A stretch of DNA of 35,463 nucleotides from Bdellovibrio sp. Its GTDB lineage: Bacteria; UBA10199; 2-02-FULL-44-16; DYJF01. A model generated the notes under the pieces. It made no database searches and was not told the origin of the DNA. It saw only the letters and a list, made by a program, of their open reading frames with translations. Numbering within the stretch: position 1 is the first letter of the stretch; each line of letters opens with the position of its first letter. Below are positions 15,811 to 23,730 of this stretch, piece by piece. A program made the position numbers and the translations under genes. The DNA lies in contig DYJF01000011.1 in NCBI GenBank assembly GCA_020723205.1, forward strand, positions 7,497 through 42,959, read 5' to 3'.

Positions 15811-15817
15811 CCTTCCA

Positions 15818-15843
15818 CCTTTTCATTATACATAATGAAAAGG
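15818..15843. promoter_or_regulatory. 26-bp palindrome upstream of the sigma-28-like promoter
   Basis: Arms CCTTTTCATTAT and ATAATGAAAAGG are perfect inverted 12-mers around a 2-bp centre. The site lies 8 bp upstream of the -35-like block, a position suited to an activator or repressor dimer. It has no T run and is not an obvious terminator. Confidence 0.55.
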
Positions 15844-15933
15844 TAAATGACAAAGCATTTAACTCTATGATAAATAGAAAGAATTTGGGAAAAGAGTGCG
15901 CACCGAACCGCAAGAAGCGTGCCAGATGTCATC

Positions 15934-16266
15934 TCAAACGCTTCTGGTCTGTTTTGAGGCGATGATCTCCTGAAGGCGGTACTTGATCGTGAGCAGCTCG
16001 CGGAAGAGGTCCATGACAAGTTCGATCGCCCTCATGGCCTTCTTCGCGTCGCGGCTCTTCTTGAGGCCGCGCTTGTGTTTGGAGACCTCCTCAAGCTTTT
16101 CGTAGGCCTCCTTGAACTTCTCGTTTATCTCCGCGAAGTCCTCTGTGTCGATCAAACGCTCGATCTCGGGATATCCCGCTGTCGGTCCTTTAGAACGCTC
16201 GGGGGGTCTTATCATTTCTTTCGGCATACGCGGCTCTAAAGTAACAAATTCAGGAATTGCTGGCAA
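15934..16266 (-). CDS. Uncharacterised small helical protein at the head of the T3SS locus
   Basis: Up to 110 aa. The N-terminus is Pro-rich; the C-terminal two thirds form a Lys/Glu-rich helical hairpin (EINEKFKEAYEKLEEVSKHK, then VMDLFRELLTIKYRLQEI). There is no signal peptide or membrane segment. The size and helical hairpin would suit a small T3SS chaperone or needle-like protein, but no family match is evident. The longest reading starts with TTG at 16266; the ATG at 16227 gives 97 aa and is as likely, and neither has a strong ribosome site. Confidence 0.6.
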   Translation of the reverse strand: MPAIPEFVTLEPRMPKEMIRPPERSKGPTAGYPEIERLIDTEDFAEINEKFKEAYEKLEEVSKHKRGLKKSRDAKKAMRAIELVMDLFRELLTIKYRLQEIIASKQTRSV

Positions 16267-16292
16267 TCGCTATTTTATTCTTCGAGCTTGTC

Positions 16293-16319
16293 GAGAAGAT
16301 AAAATTCTAATATCTTCTC
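16293..16319. other. Inverted repeat at the T3SS locus border
   Basis: GAGAAGATA and TATCTTCTC are perfect 9-bp arms with a 9-bp AT-rich spacer. It lies upstream of the minus-strand 110-aa gene and of the plus-strand 75-aa gene, so an operator is more likely than a terminator. No T run follows. Confidence 0.45.
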
Positions 16320-16387
16320 ACCTCGCCCTGTCCCGAACAAAATGAGAGGCAGGACTCGCTCGAAAAATATAAAAATAGGGGGACGAC

Positions 16388-16615
16388 ATGTTCTCTTTCA
16401 ATCAATTTCTGAACCTGCCTACGCGCGCCCTTGAGGCGTTCCTGCAATCGCTGGCGTTCATGATCGTCGTGCTGTTCGCCGCGATACCGTGGGTCTGCCT
16501 TTTTCTCGTAGCATCGTGGGGGGCGCTCAAATTCTTGAGATGGTGGTACAGGCGAAGAAAAGAGCACCAGAAGGAAAAGAGCAAGAACTGCGAGCCTGTT
16601 CAACCTGCGCTCTAG
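16388..16615 (+). CDS. Small membrane protein, 75 aa
   Basis: One or two hydrophobic segments (about residues 20-45, FMIVVLFAAIPWVCLFLVAS) are followed by a strongly basic Arg/Lys tail (RWWYRRRKEHQKEKSK), consistent with an inner-membrane protein with a cytoplasmic C-terminus. GGGGGACG precedes the ATG. It is convergent with the phosphofructokinase gene, ending 10 bp before it. No family is recognised. Confidence 0.6.
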   Translation: MFSFNQFLNLPTRALEAFLQSLAFMIVVLFAAIPWVCLFLVASWGALKFLRWWYRRRKEHQKEKSKNCEPVQPAL

Positions 16616-16624
16616 GCATCACGA

Positions 16625-17704
16625 TCAAACTCCGAAAGACGTTCCCAGCGAGAGCGCAGCTTTCACAAGCTTGTGATCTTCAGTGACAAGTTTAAGGCCG
16701 GACGTCGCCTCTTCAAGATCGACGGGAACGACATCACCGTTGCGAAGCGCCGCCATCTTTCCGAACATGTTCTTCGCCGCGAAACTTACGGCAGCAATGC
16801 CGTATCCGGTCGCCAGAATGCGGTCAAAAAAGGAAGGAGAGCCGCCGCGCTGAAGGTGGCCGAGTATCGTGGCGCGCGATTCGTGGCCGGTGGTCTCTTC
16901 GATATGGTCCGCGACCCGTTCGCCGACACCGCCCAAGCGTATGGGATCGGGGCTGTCCTTCACGATCTTTTTGACCGCGTAATCCTCGCCCGCGGGCTTC
17001 GCCCCTTCCGCGACAACGATTATGCTGAAGCGTTTGCCCTTCTTCGAGCGCTCCTTCACCGCATCGACGATCCTGTCATAGCTGAACGGTATCTCGGGAA
17101 TGAGAATGATGTCGCCGCCGCCCGCCAGCCCCCCTTCGAGCGCTATCCATCCGGCATAACGGCCCATGACCTCGATCACCATGACGCGATGATGCGACTG
17201 CGCGGTGAAATGGATCCGGTCGATGGACTGCGTTACGAAGTTACACGCGGTATCAAAACCGAACGTCTGCTCCGTGCACTTCAAGTCGTTGTCTATCGTT
17301 TTTGGAATGCCGATTATGCGGTCGAACTTCGAGAGCATTTTCCTTGCGATCGAAAGCGTCCCGTCGCCGCCGATGCAGAAAAGGGCGTCGATGTTCCACC
17401 TCTTGAGATTCTCAACCGCGCGGTCTGAAACGTCCGATGGTTCTTTCCCGTTCTCCGAGAAGGCGAAAGGACTGGCCTTATTGGATGTGCCGAGTATCGT
17501 CCCGCCGAGAGGCAGGATGTTGGAGACATCGGCATAGGAGAGCTGGCGCGACCTGCCGGTGATGAGGCCGTGATAGCCGTCGAGGATACCGCGCACCTCC
17601 CAGCCGTGATCAAGTATTGCGCTCTTCGTGACAGCCCTGATCGCCGCATTGAGGCCGGGGCAATCGCCGCCACCGGTCAATATCCCGACAGTGCGCCCTG
17701 CCAT
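16625..17704 (-). CDS. pfkA: 6-phosphofructokinase
   Basis: Phosphorylates fructose 6-phosphate in glycolysis. The 359-aa protein begins GRTVGILTGGGDCPGLNAAI, the family nucleotide loop. It carries IGGDGTLSIARKM, PKTIDNDL and TEQTFGFDTA, the EVMGRYAGWIAL sugar-phosphate motif, and GHLQRGGSPSFFDR. The Gly in GGDGT (not GGDDT) favours ATP as donor; the Lys in PKTIDND is shared with PPi-using and some actinobacterial ATP-using members, so donor preference is not certain. The ATG at 17704 overlaps the TAA of the lipoprotein gene by one base, which fixes the start; an upstream ATG at 17725 is inside that gene. Confidence 0.95.
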   Translation of the reverse strand: MAGRTVGILTGGGDCPGLNAAIRAVTKSAILDHGWEVRGILDGYHGLITGRSRQLSYADVSNILPLGGTILGTSNKASPFAFSENGKEPSDVSDRAVENLKRWNIDALFCIGGDGTLSIARKMLSKFDRIIGIPKTIDNDLKCTEQTFGFDTACNFVTQSIDRIHFTAQSHHRVMVIEVMGRYAGWIALEGGLAGGGDIILIPEIPFSYDRIVDAVKERSKKGKRFSIIVVAEGAKPAGEDYAVKKIVKDSPDPIRLGGVGERVADHIEETTGHESRATILGHLQRGGSPSFFDRILATGYGIAAVSFAAKNMFGKMAALRNGDVVPVDLEEATSGLKLVTEDHKLVKAALSLGTSFGV

Positions 17705-17976
17705 TACTGCTTCACCCCATGGCACTCCATCACGCGGCGCGCGATCTCCATCGCTATCTCCGTCGTCCTCTTGGGGTCCATCTTCTTCCTGAAGACCATG
17801 ATCTGGTCGCTGGAAACACCGGCGTCTTTCAAGACCTGCGCCGCATTCGGGCTCCTTTCGGTCATGTCCTTGCAGCCCAATGCCGCCATAGAAGCAATGT
17901 ACTGTTCATCCGTTATCGTCCGGGCGCAAGCGGCCAGAACAACGAACGCCAACATCCCCAAGATGACCTTTTTCAT
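17704..17976 (-). CDS. Small lipoprotein coupled to phosphofructokinase
   Basis: The 90-aa product has a lipoprotein signal peptide with lipobox LAAC (Cys about residue 17), then a short helical domain with two Cys residues that could form a disulfide (MAALGCKDMTERSP and ARRVMECHG). It would be anchored in a membrane facing the periplasm. It precedes pfkA with a one-base stop/start overlap. No family is recognised, and a link to glycolysis is not implied by the sequence. Confidence 0.75.
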   Translation of the reverse strand: MKKVILGMLAFVVLAACARTITDEQYIASMAALGCKDMTERSPNAAQVLKDAGVSSDQIMVFRKKMDPKRTTEIAMEIARRVMECHGVKQ

Positions 17977-18033
17977 AAGTGCTCCTCCCTTGAGGTCCCT
18001 ATAGGAACGGGAGGGGGAAAATGCAAAATCTTT

Positions 18034-18207
18034 TTAGGAAATAAGGCCGAAACCGGTGGGATCGTTTGGTGAAGGGCTCCCCTGGTCATCGCCGCTTCCT
18101 TCCAACTCTGCAGGGGATGGTACGCTCCCATCGCTTACACCGACCCACACAGCGCCCGAAAGGGCGATGACGAATATCATTAAGATGTAAGCGGCAAACC
18201 TCTTCAT
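18034..18207 (-). CDS. Small exported or membrane-anchored peptide, 57 aa
   Basis: From the ATG at 18207 the peptide has a basic start, one hydrophobic segment (AAYILMIFVIALSGAVWVGV) and a short acidic Ser/Pro/Gly-rich tail of about 33 residues. GTGGGGACA lies upstream of the start; a second ATG 12 bp further upstream is less well placed. It has no Cys lipobox. It may be an uncleaved membrane peptide. Support is composition and ribosome site only. Confidence 0.5.
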   Translation of the reverse strand: MKRFAAYILMIFVIALSGAVWVGVSDGSVPSPAELEGSGDDQGSPSPNDPTGFGLIS

Positions 18208-18494
18208 ATATGTCCCCACTTATCAGAAGGAGCATAAATCAGGCCAACTCTAACTATTCAATATCATTATGCTATGTTTTGAGTCGTATAAAATAGTGTA
18301 TTTTTTTGCGTCATTTTAGGACGCTCAAAATAACGATTTTTTGACACGCCTTAAAGCGAAGGATGCTCGTACTGCAGGATATCGACAAGGATATGGCGCA
18401 TCGCCGAGCCACGGGTCCTGCCACAACAACTTTGTTGCCCACACAACTCCGATACATTAATATGGCCGGAACTCACACAATGGACGGGGGGAGC

Positions 18495-20009
18495 ATGAAA
18501 AATATCCGCGGTCTTAAGACCTATGCCTCAATATTCTCCATAGCGGTGATCTTTTCGTGCGGAGGTTCCACAGGTGCAATCGGCGACACCGTCGTCGTGG
18601 AGGAGGTCTCGAACATGCCGACGATCGATATCGGCGGCATCGATATCGTATCGCCGCCATCCTCGTCCATAAACACGTTCGCCGGAAAGGGCCTCGTTAT
18701 CGGCGATCCGTCCGCCACCGGCTGCATGGCGATAAATTTCTTCAGGGCCACGGCAATGGACGCGCTCAAACAAGTAGATCTCTCAAACTGCTTCATAAGA
18801 GAGACGCAGGACAACTCTTCCAACTTCGCCATCCCGATCCTCTGGAGCGACTCCACCGACCAATACAGATATTATGAGTTCGCGATGAACGATAGCGCCG
18901 CCTCCGTCACGGGGATTAAGTCCATGAGGGTCCGTCTGGCGAACATCGCCGTCGGCTCGTCTAACACCCTCAAGATCGGCGCATGCCAGAGCCACGACGG
19001 AACCACGTTCACCCACACGAACGAGTACGGCGTCACGGGCGCCCTCTCCACGCACACGTGGACGGGCACGCTCAAGGCCCGAAATATAAACAACGCCGAC
19101 GATCCGGATTGCACGACAACACCCTGCTTCTTAGGAGGCGCGTCCTTCGAAATCGTCATGAGTTCCGCATCGAACATGACGACCGCGTTCAGCTGGGACA
19201 ACGTCACGTCCGCCCTCATAACAAGCACGCGCGGGCGCAATCCATCGACGGCGGAGGTCACCAACTCGACGACCTTCGACCAGATGTCTGACGTGATCTT
19301 CGGCCATTATCCCAACGACGCGACGCTCGGCACAACGAAGCAGACGCTCACAGGAGCGTTCAACAAGCCCGACTTTATCCCGGCGAACTCCCTCTATGCG
19401 ATTTATACGGAGACGGGAGGCGCGTCGAAACTCTCCCTCGACAACACATTCGGCGTCTACGACAACACGCAGTCGTTCGCCCCCAAAGCCGATCCGATAG
19501 CCATTATAGACCCTGCAACGGTCGGCTTCTTCGGCGACGTCGGCTCCGCAACGCTGCCCTCCGCTGACATAAACGCCGCGATAAGGGCCGCGGTCGTATT
19601 CGAAACGGCATGGGACTGCGAGGCGCCGGCGGAAAACCCCTTCATCATAATTGATACATCCACGCTCGCCTACGCCGATTGCATGAAGAAGGTCTCGGAG
19701 CTTAAAAAGCCGACGTCCGACACCATCACCGCCTGCTTCGGAACCGAAAGCTTCGCCGGCGATTACAGAACCATTATGGCCACTCCTGGTGGTTGCGCCT
19801 ACTCCCCGAGCTATACGCTGAGCGGCTCCGGACCGGTCTACGCCTCGAGCGGCGGCACGTCGGACATAAAGTTCACGAACGACAACGGCTCCTGTTCGAA
19901 CGCGCAGATAGGCGATCAGACGTGCGCATCCTGCGAGTTCAGCACTATATCGCCCGTGACTTCCTTCAACGACTGCGGCGGCTGCATTTACCAGTTCGAA
20001 AAACTGTGA
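18495..20009 (+). CDS. Surface/exported lipoprotein, 504 aa, upstream of a sensor kinase
   Basis: The start is set at the ATG at 18495, preceded by GGGGGGAGC, because it gives a typical lipoprotein signal (KNIRGLKTYASIFSIAVIFS then Cys). The mature part is Thr/Ser/Asn-rich and beta-like, with repeated Cys residues and a Cys-rich C-terminus containing CASCEF and CGGCIY. The longer reading from 18363 would put 44 unrelated residues before the signal. No family is recognised. It is followed after 21 bp by the PAS kinase gene on the same strand, so the two may be co-transcribed. A role as a surface adhesin or sensory partner is speculative. Confidence 0.75.
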   Translation: MKNIRGLKTYASIFSIAVIFSCGGSTGAIGDTVVVEEVSNMPTIDIGGIDIVSPPSSSINTFAGKGLVIGDPSATGCMAINFFRATAMDALKQVDLSNCFIRETQDNSSNFAIPILWSDSTDQYRYYEFAMNDSAASVTGIKSMRVRLANIAVGSSNTLKIGACQSHDGTTFTHTNEYGVTGALSTHTWTGTLKARNINNADDPDCTTTPCFLGGASFEIVMSSASNMTTAFSWDNVTSALITSTRGRNPSTAEVTNSTTFDQMSDVIFGHYPNDATLGTTKQTLTGAFNKPDFIPANSLYAIYTETGGASKLSLDNTFGVYDNTQSFAPKADPIAIIDPATVGFFGDVGSATLPSADINAAIRAAVVFETAWDCEAPAENPFIIIDTSTLAYADCMKKVSELKKPTSDTITACFGTESFAGDYRTIMATPGGCAYSPSYTLSGSGPVYASSGGTSDIKFTNDNGSCSNAQIGDQTCASCEFSTISPVTSFNDCGGCIYQFEKL

Positions 20010-20030
20010 CGGGAGCCGGGGAGTTTTGCC

Positions 20031-22937
20031 ATGGCCTCGAAGCGTGAAAAACAAAGGTCCGTCGAAGAGAGCGAGCGTTTCCTAAACGACATCTTTTCCG
20101 GCATCCAGGACGGCATCAGCGTCCTTGACAAGAACCTCAATATCATCCGCGTCAATCACGCAATGGAGAGGTGGTACGCTCACGCGATGCCGCTCTCCGG
20201 CAAGAAGTGCTACGAGGCGTACCACGGAAGGTCCAGGCCCTGCGAGATATGCCCGACGCGCAAGACACTTCAGACCGGCAAACTCGCCTACGAGGTCGTC
20301 CCCAAGATCGGCCCGAAAGGAAAGATCGAGGGCTGGCTGGACCTCTACAGTTTTCCGCTCATCGACAGAAAGACCGGCAAAATGGAGGGTGTCATCGAGT
20401 ACGTCCGCGATATCACCGAACAGCGCAGGATCGAGGCGGAGCGCGACCGCCTCTTCAACCTCTCCATGGACATGATGTGCATCGTCGGGTTCGACGGCTA
20501 TTTCAAACAGATCAATCCGGCGTGGCACTACATTCTTGGCTGGACCGAACAGGAGCTCCTCTCCAAACCGTATCTCGACCTTGTCCATCCCGACGACAAA
20601 AAAGCCACGCTCGCCGTTCAGAGGTCCCTCACGAAGGGCAACAAGGTGGCGTTCTTCGAGAACCGCTACTTGAGAAAGGACGGCGCATACCGCTGGCTCT
20701 CGTGGACCGCCTCTCCTGTCCAGGAAGAGGAGCGCTCTTTCGCCATAGCGAGGGATATCACATGGCAGAAGAACGCGCAGGAGCTCATAAAAAAAGAACA
20801 TGATTTCACCGCAGCGGTTCTCAACACCGTGGGCGCGCTCATCGTGGTGATAGACCCCTCCGGTCGTATCGTCAGTTTCAACAAGGCGTGCGAGGAACTG
20901 ACCGGCTACAAGGCGAAAGATGCGGAAGGAAGGCGCATATGGGACTTTCTCCTCACAAAAAAGGAAAAGACGCCCGTTAAACACGTCTTCAAAGATCTTG
21001 TCGCCGGAAATTTTCCAAACCGCCATGAGAATTATTGGATCGCGAAGAGCGGGGACAGAAAGCTTATCTCGTGGTCCAACACCGCGATAGTCAGCTCAAA
21101 AGGTAAGGTCGAGTACGTTATCGGCACCGGCATTGACATCACGGAGCAAAAACGGGCGGAGAACGCGCTCAAGGACAGCGAAGAGAGATACAGGACCCTC
21201 TTTGAGAACGCGCAGGACGTTATCTACAGCGTCTCTGCAAAGGATGAGACCATAACCGCTTTGAACCCCGCCTTCGAAAAGGTCACCGGCTGGAGACGCA
21301 ATGACTGGCTGGGAAAGGCGTTTTTATCCATCATCCATCCGGATGACCTGCCGGTCGCCATCAGGACATTCCAGCAGGCGCTTGCCGGAAAGACTCCGAA
21401 ACCGTACGAGCTCCGCATCAGAAAGAGATCCGGCGAATACGTTCAAGGCGAGTTCACAAGCTCGCCGCAATACGAGAGGGGCGAGATCGTGGGCGAGTTC
21501 GGCATCGGCCGCGACATAACGGAGCGAAAAAGGAACGAGCTGGCCCTCATCGAATCGCGGGAAAAGCTGCGTCTTACGATGGACCATATCCCGCTTCATA
21601 TCGGCGCGATCGACAAGTCGGGGAAGTTCATCCTCTGGAACAAATACTCGGAGAAGATGTTCGGTTACACGCAAAAAGAGGTGACAGGAAAGATGCCGGC
21701 GGTAAATGTTCACGAAAAGCTAAAGGACGCCGTGGATGTCGTCAGAACGGCCGGCAAGAACAGCATCTATGATAAAGAAGTAAATCTCAAGCACAAAGAC
21801 GGGCACATGATCCCTGCGCATCTCGTCGTCGTTCCATACAGGGATCCTTCGGGCAAGATCATGGCCTACTACGGTTTCGCCGAGGACATCACCGAGCGCA
21901 AAAGGGCCGAGAACGAACTTAAAGAAACGAAAGAGCGGCTGGAATACATTCTAGGCGCTACAAAAACGGGGATCGATGTGATAGATTCCGATTTCAACCT
22001 CCGCTACGTGGATCCGGCTTGGCAAAGAACGTACGGGGACCCCTTTGGCCGCAAGTGCTACGATTATTTCATGGGAAGAAAAAATATATGCCCGAATTGC
22101 GGAATACCGAAGGCGTTGCGTGAAAAGAAGACAGTGGTCACCGAGGAAATACTTCCCAAGGAAGGGAACCGCGTCATAGAGGTCCACACGATCCCCTTTC
22201 AGGACTCCGATGGAAAATGGCTGGTCGCCGAGTTCAACATAGACATCACGCAGCGCAAGAGGATCGAGGAGATGAAAGAGAACCTGATCCGCGACGTCTC
22301 CCACGAGCTAAAGACCCCGATTGCCAATGCGAAGATGGCCGTCGAAATGGGCGAGCGCGCAATGGCAAGCCGCGACCTGGGCCGCATATTGCGCGCCCAC
22401 AAGATGGTTTCCGAGAACATAGACCGGACGAAGAACGACATAGACACGATCATGAAGGCGTTCGCCCTCGGGCAAAAACAGGTCCTCAAGAAACAGAGGA
22501 TCTCGATAAAAAAAGCGATGAACGAGGTCCTGCGCGTTTACATGAAGGAAATAAAGAGCAAGAAACTCAAGATCCGCACAGCGTTCGGGCCGATCGCCGA
22601 TAAGCTCATAGCGGATAAGGCGAATTTCAGGGTGATCCTCTCCAACCTGATAGACAACGCGGTAAAATTCACCGACAAGGGCACGATAACTTTAACCTCC
22701 TCGTCCAAAGGAAAGAACATCGAGATATCCGTCAGCGACACGGGAAAGGGAATGTCGAGAGAGTCGCTGGAAAGGATCTTCGAAAGATTCTACAAGGCAT
22801 CTTCCGCCATGCCGGGAGTCGGCCTTGGAATTCCCATCTGCGAACAGATCGTTGAAAAATGCGGCGGATCTATCGAGGTTTTTTCTGCGGGACCGGGTAA
22901 GGGCACAAGAGTTGTTGTCACGTTGCCCAAACGCTGA
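20031..22937 (+). CDS. Multi-PAS sensor histidine kinase
   Basis: A 968-aa cytoplasmic-looking hybrid of about six PAS domains (roughly residues 15-125, 140-255, 262-380, 388-505, 515-635, 640-745) followed by HisKA and HATPase modules. The phospho-accepting H758 lies in VSHELKTPIANAK. The kinase has an N-box NLIDNAVKFTDKG, G1 DTGKGM and G2 VGLGIPICEQIV. No TM segment is seen. Two PAS domains, the first and last, share CYxxxxGRxxxCxxC-type cysteine clusters (KKCYEAYHGRSRPCEIC and RKCYDYFMGRKNICPNC), possibly redox or metal sensing. The response regulator gene begins 32 bp downstream. The input signal is not known. Confidence 0.95.
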   Translation: MASKREKQRSVEESERFLNDIFSGIQDGISVLDKNLNIIRVNHAMERWYAHAMPLSGKKCYEAYHGRSRPCEICPTRKTLQTGKLAYEVVPKIGPKGKIEGWLDLYSFPLIDRKTGKMEGVIEYVRDITEQRRIEAERDRLFNLSMDMMCIVGFDGYFKQINPAWHYILGWTEQELLSKPYLDLVHPDDKKATLAVQRSLTKGNKVAFFENRYLRKDGAYRWLSWTASPVQEEERSFAIARDITWQKNAQELIKKEHDFTAAVLNTVGALIVVIDPSGRIVSFNKACEELTGYKAKDAEGRRIWDFLLTKKEKTPVKHVFKDLVAGNFPNRHENYWIAKSGDRKLISWSNTAIVSSKGKVEYVIGTGIDITEQKRAENALKDSEERYRTLFENAQDVIYSVSAKDETITALNPAFEKVTGWRRNDWLGKAFLSIIHPDDLPVAIRTFQQALAGKTPKPYELRIRKRSGEYVQGEFTSSPQYERGEIVGEFGIGRDITERKRNELALIESREKLRLTMDHIPLHIGAIDKSGKFILWNKYSEKMFGYTQKEVTGKMPAVNVHEKLKDAVDVVRTAGKNSIYDKEVNLKHKDGHMIPAHLVVVPYRDPSGKIMAYYGFAEDITERKRAENELKETKERLEYILGATKTGIDVIDSDFNLRYVDPAWQRTYGDPFGRKCYDYFMGRKNICPNCGIPKALREKKTVVTEEILPKEGNRVIEVHTIPFQDSDGKWLVAEFNIDITQRKRIEEMKENLIRDVSHELKTPIANAKMAVEMGERAMASRDLGRILRAHKMVSENIDRTKNDIDTIMKAFALGQKQVLKKQRISIKKAMNEVLRVYMKEIKSKKLKIRTAFGPIADKLIADKANFRVILSNLIDNAVKFTDKGTITLTSSSKGKNIEISVSDTGKGMSRESLERIFERFYKASSAMPGVGLGIPICEQIVEKCGGSIEVFSAGPGKGTRVVVTLPKR

Positions 22938-22969
22938 TATAAAAACCCTGTTAAAAAAAGGGGGGGGTC

Positions 22970-23335
22970 ATGAGAAAAATTCTTATAGTCGAAGACGAAA
23001 AGGACATGCAGGAGATCTATCGCGACCTCTTCGAGGGCCAGGCGAAGTACGAAGTGGACATCGAAAGCGGAACGATGCCGGCTCTAAGGAAGCTCACGGC
23101 CAAGAACTACGACCTCATCATCCTCGACATAATAATGGAGCCCATCGCGGGCGATTCCTTCTTCGTCTATTTAAGGAGCGACAACAAGACGTCCTCGATC
23201 CCCGTCCTCGTGGTGAGCGTACTGGGCCCGGAGATCATGGAAAAGCTACGCCGCGTGGACCACGCGTTCTACATGCAAAAACCGGTCACGAAGGAGAAGC
23301 TCTTCGAGAAGCTGGACGATATAATCACCGGCTAA
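22970..23335 (+). CDS. Single-domain response regulator
   Basis: A 121-aa CheY-like receiver with no output domain. The acidic pocket is E8/D9, phospho-acceptor D53 (LIILDIIMEP), switch residue S83 (VLVVSVLG) and K104 (YMQKPVTK). It lies 32 bp after the multi-PAS kinase and has a GGGGGGG-type ribosome site, so it is the likely phosphorylation target. With no DNA-binding domain it must act by protein contact or pass phosphate to another protein. Confidence 0.95.
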   Translation: MRKILIVEDEKDMQEIYRDLFEGQAKYEVDIESGTMPALRKLTAKNYDLIILDIIMEPIAGDSFFVYLRSDNKTSSIPVLVVSVLGPEIMEKLRRVDHAFYMQKPVTKEKLFEKLDDIITG

Positions 23336-23435
23336 AGGGGGGATGGAATGATGCTTGCCAATATTCATCAAGACACGTACATAGCCGTCTTATATCGCAA
23401 GAGATATCTGTAACCGAAACATAAGGAGGACATAG

Positions 23436-23630
23436 ATGGAAACCGGTACCGTCAAGTTTTACAACGAAGCGAAGGGTTTTGGGTTCATCACGCCCGACAA
23501 TGGTGGAAAAGATCTCTTCGTGCATTCCACCGCCATAAAGAACGGACCGATCAAGGAAGGCGACAAGGTCGAGTTCGAGATCGGCCAGAGCGAAAAGGGT
23601 CCTCGCGCTGAAAACGTAAGCCGCAAGTAA
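23436..23630 (+). CDS. CspA-family cold-shock protein
   Basis: A 64-aa single cold-shock domain that binds single-stranded RNA/DNA. It has RNP1 KGFGFITP and RNP2 DLFVHSTAI, and starts [18 protein letters not shown]. Length is standard. AAGGAGGA lies at the right distance upstream. A roughly 100-bp leader after the response regulator probably holds its own promoter; I could not fix the -35/-10. Confidence 0.96.
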   Translation: METGTVKFYNEAKGFGFITPDNGGKDLFVHSTAIKNGPIKEGDKVEFEIGQSEKGPRAENVSRK

Positions 23631-23663
23631 AGACGGGCGAACCACCGCGACGTCCAAGGGAAG

Positions 23664-23697
23664 AACCGGGCCCAGTTCGACTTTATCGGGCCCGGTT
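23664..23697. terminator. Hairpin between convergent cold-shock and thaumatin-like genes
   Basis: A perfect 10-bp stem, AACCGGGCCC with GGGCCCGGTT, and a 14-nt loop. It lies between two convergent genes but lacks a T run, so efficient intrinsic termination is uncertain. Confidence 0.6.
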
Positions 23698-23730
23698 ACG
23701 AAGCATTTCCCCTATCGCCCCTCCTCAACC

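Noticed and set aside
16625-17704. Pyrophosphate-dependent phosphofructokinase
   Set aside because: PKTIDND is shared with PPi enzymes, but the nucleotide loop is GGDGT with Gly where PPi enzymes have Asp; I keep the general name.
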